Shown: positions 62,692-64,000 of the stretch, piece after piece
How the letters are laid out: each line of letters opens with the position of its first letter
Position numbering within the stretch: position 1 is the first letter of the stretch
Source of the DNA: a bacterium D16-50
GTDB lineage: Bacteria; Bacillota; Clostridia; Lachnospirales; Lachnospiraceae
Length of the DNA stretch: 64,000 bases
Direction of reading: 5' to 3'
Assembly (NCBI GenBank): GCA_003612485.1
Contig: RAZA01000001.1
Span: forward strand, 310,001 to 374,000
Program-made: the position numbers and the translations under genes
Notes under the pieces: generated by a model
Database searches by the model: none
The model's input: the letters and a program-made list of their open reading frames with translations, nothing else
Told to the model about the DNA's origin: nothing

Positions 62692-62946
62692 CTACTCTTC
62701 CATACTCATACACAACTGCACCAGCTTGTTTTCAAGGCTCTCTTTTCCCTCAGAGTAGGAAATTTTCACAATCATGCCGTTGCAGATAAAACAAAACGGA
62801 TTTTTAATTTTCTCTGCAAAATTCCTCCACCGCTCCCCGACTGACAGCGAACGGTCAACTTTTACCTTCTCTATATCTTCCAAAGCGGAAACATCCACTG
62901 TACGGACATCCACCTTTTTTAATTCTTCTAAATCAATCTGCTTCAT
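62692..62946 (-). CDS. Small mobile-element protein (DUF6870-like)
   Basis: 84 residues. Start IDLEELKKVDVRTVDVSALEDIEKVKVD, then ERWRNFAEKIKNPFCFICNGMIVKISYS. This resembles a small family (DUF6870) that often precedes recombinase genes in Clostridia elements. Two cysteines in FCFICN could bind metal. Function unknown. It lies 119 bp upstream of recombinase 1 on the same strand. Confidence 0.7.
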   Translation of the reverse strand: MKQIDLEELKKVDVRTVDVSALEDIEKVKVDRSLSVGERWRNFAEKIKNPFCFICNGMIVKISYSEGKESLENKLVQLCMSMEE

Positions 62947-63352
62947 CCTAAATTCCTCAACTTTCCTTAATTCACTATATTGCCCTTTGATTGTCCATTA
63001 TGTTTCTTTTATCATCCTGCAGGCGGCTGTCAGGAAACAGCGCCATTGGAATCTCACCATCTTTTCAGACCAGATCAGCTTATATCTGGAAGTATCATTG
63101 TCAGAAACAGCATCATCGCCGCAAAGTCCCTATCCCTTTGCTTATAATCAAATATCTATCGCTCGTACCTTTACTTCAATGCCAAAAATAACATTCCATC
63201 GTTTCCAATACCCGGCACTTTGCGACACGATGTCGCAAAGTGATAGGCACAGATAGTCATGGCGTATTCATTAAAAGGCTCAACTGCTCCATACGTCCTG
63301 CAGAATTCTCAATATAAAATTATCAAGGTACACAAATACAGCCAGTTTGCTT
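62947..63352. other. Intergenic control region of the element
   Basis: About 400 bp between the HTH gene and the DUF6870-like gene. It contains the perfect palindrome at 63216-63242 and AT-rich stretches; possible promoter toward DUF6870 and the recombinases. I see no convincing gene; open frames are short or overlap the HTH gene in antisense. Confidence 0.5.
63216..63242. promoter_or_regulatory. 27-bp perfect palindrome, probable regulator-binding site
   Basis: CACTTTGCGACA and TGTCGCAAAGTG, exact 12-bp arms around CGA. No T run follows on either strand, so an operator is more likely than a terminator. It lies in the gap before the recombinase cluster. Confidence 0.65.
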
Positions 63353-63622
63353 CTATGCTCGTATGTCCTTATATGGAACCGGGCGAAAAACCAATGTTTT
63401 GGCAATCAGCTTTGTTTCCAGCCGCCTGCGTAGTGTTTCATCCACACAGTAGTGGGTCTGTCCAAACTCGTCATACATTTTTCTGGTTGACAATTTGACT
63501 ATGTAGCCCTCATAATGCTTCAATACTGCCTGGATTGCCTGTGCATCCCCTTCTGATGCCGCCTTAATAATATGAAAAGGCAGCAAATTTCTTTTTTCTG
63601 TCTGTTTACTATTCTGCTCCAT
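63353..63622 (-). CDS. Helix-turn-helix protein of conjugative-element type
   Basis: 89 residues from ATG 63622 (GGAGG 9 bases upstream). Start LLPFHIIKAASEGDAQAIQAVLKHYEGYI and the tail VDETLRRRLETKLIAKTLVF match the small HTH protein next to the sigma-like factor in Tn916-type elements. It overlaps the sigma gene by 14 bp. Probable regulator of element genes. Confidence 0.85.
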   Translation of the reverse strand: MEQNSKQTEKRNLLPFHIIKAASEGDAQAIQAVLKHYEGYIVKLSTRKMYDEFGQTHYCVDETLRRRLETKLIAKTLVFRPVPYKDIRA

Positions 63623-64000
63623 CCATATTTTCCTCCATAAGTTTTTTCAGTAATTCCAGCGAGCGTATCCTATGTTCCCGTATCGTGCTGTGTACCAGAT
63701 TCATTTTCCTTGCGATTTCCACATCGGTCATTTCCAGAAAATAAGATAGCAGAACTACATTCCGCTTCTTTTCAGTCAGAGCCTGCAACGCTTCAACAAG
63801 CAAAGTATCCTTAACTTCAATGTCATAGCCGAGAACCTGAAAATGGGAATTGTCCAGATTATATTCATCCATTACAAAAATGCTGTCCAATTCCTGTTCC
63901 GTCATATCAGAAAAATTTACTTCGTAATTTGCCCGGTACTCCAGATGCCTAAAATAATCTGCGGCTTCGCCATCCAATGCTAACTGGCACAAGCGGTCAA
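63609..64000 (-). CDS. Sigma-70-like factor of an integrative conjugative element, 5' truncated by window edge
   Basis: The frame is open to the window edge; about 15 N-terminal residues are probably missing, as family members begin with a longer segment before the LCQLALDGEA stretch. The region-4 helix-turn-helix is clear: LLVEALQALTEKKRNVVLLSYFLEMTDVEIARKM, then HSTIREHRIRSLELLKKLM. This protein type accompanies the HTH gene in Tn916-like elements and regulates transfer genes. It supports the element reading of the right end. Confidence 0.85.
   Translation of the reverse strand, partial: DRLCQLALDGEAADYFRHLEYRANYEVNFSDMTEQELDSIFVMDEYNLDNSHFQVLGYDIEVKDTLLVEALQALTEKKRNVVLLSYFLEMTDVEIARKMNLVHSTIREHRIRSLELLKKLMEENMDGAE

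Noticed and set aside
63259..63498. 79-codon plus-strand open frame
   Set aside because: Overlaps the HTH gene in antisense and has no ribosome site.

Overview
The window looks like a chromosomal segment of a Clostridia bacterium, most likely Lachnospiraceae. The base composition is moderately GC-rich. The gene order rho-rpmE-DUF1385-prmC-prfA is typical of Firmicutes, and small families such as DUF4364 and DUF4474, ECF transporter S components and NADP-type malic enzyme fit a gut anaerobe. Most genes lie on the minus strand.

Layout. 1-1.4 kb: the end of a VOC-fold protein and a lipoprotein nuclease followed by a 51-bp repeat. 1.58 kb: tRNA-Ala(CGC). 1.8-8.0 kb (minus): a promoter-led cluster of a TerB_N/TerB_C protein, a BrxD-like ATPase and an Lhr-like helicase, with cutC behind; this is a candidate DNA-processing or defence module. 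8.1-13.5 kb (minus): prfA, prmC, DUF1385, rpmE and a rho carrying a 13-residue repeat insert. 13.9-15.9 kb (plus): malic enzyme, a ten-copy 19-bp tandem array and a DUF4364 protein. 16-18.4 kb (minus): rarA and an NYN-LOTUS protein. 18.7-23.6 kb: a DtxR-type regulator converging on an operon of two ABC exporter half-transporters, a YgbA-like protein and a DUF454 protein. The promoter of that operon carries two near-identical operator boxes. 23.7-29.4 kb: sbcC (very long) and sbcD. 29.6-38.7 kb: a small protein, a membrane phosphoesterase, an ECF S component, a P-loop kinase, a coiled-coil protein, a UvrD-type helicase with an extra C-terminal domain, an esterase and glycerate kinase. 39-42.3 kb (plus): a 1096-residue TPR-DUF2971 protein. 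42.4-57.2 kb: GH105 hydrolase, carB, a chemoreceptor, a phosphoesterase, DUF4474, an M28 peptidase and a potABCD polyamine operon with a leader ORF. 57.3 kb to the end: one end of an integrative element with three overlapping large serine recombinases, a DUF6870-like protein, an HTH protein and an ICE-type sigma factor. It abuts what looks like the 3' stub of an S8 peptidase gene.

How genes work together. The rho-prfA block supplies transcription termination and translation release. sbcCD, rarA and the UvrD helicase are DNA repair functions. The DtxR regulator, its probable operators and the ABC/YgbA/DUF454 operon look like one metal- or redox-responsive unit. The potABCD genes form a complete polyamine importer. 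The most interesting unexplained units are the TerB/BrxD/helicase triad, the TPR-DUF2971 protein, the fused UvrD helicase and the element boundary inside a peptidase gene. All product calls come from reading the protein sequences; no database search was run.
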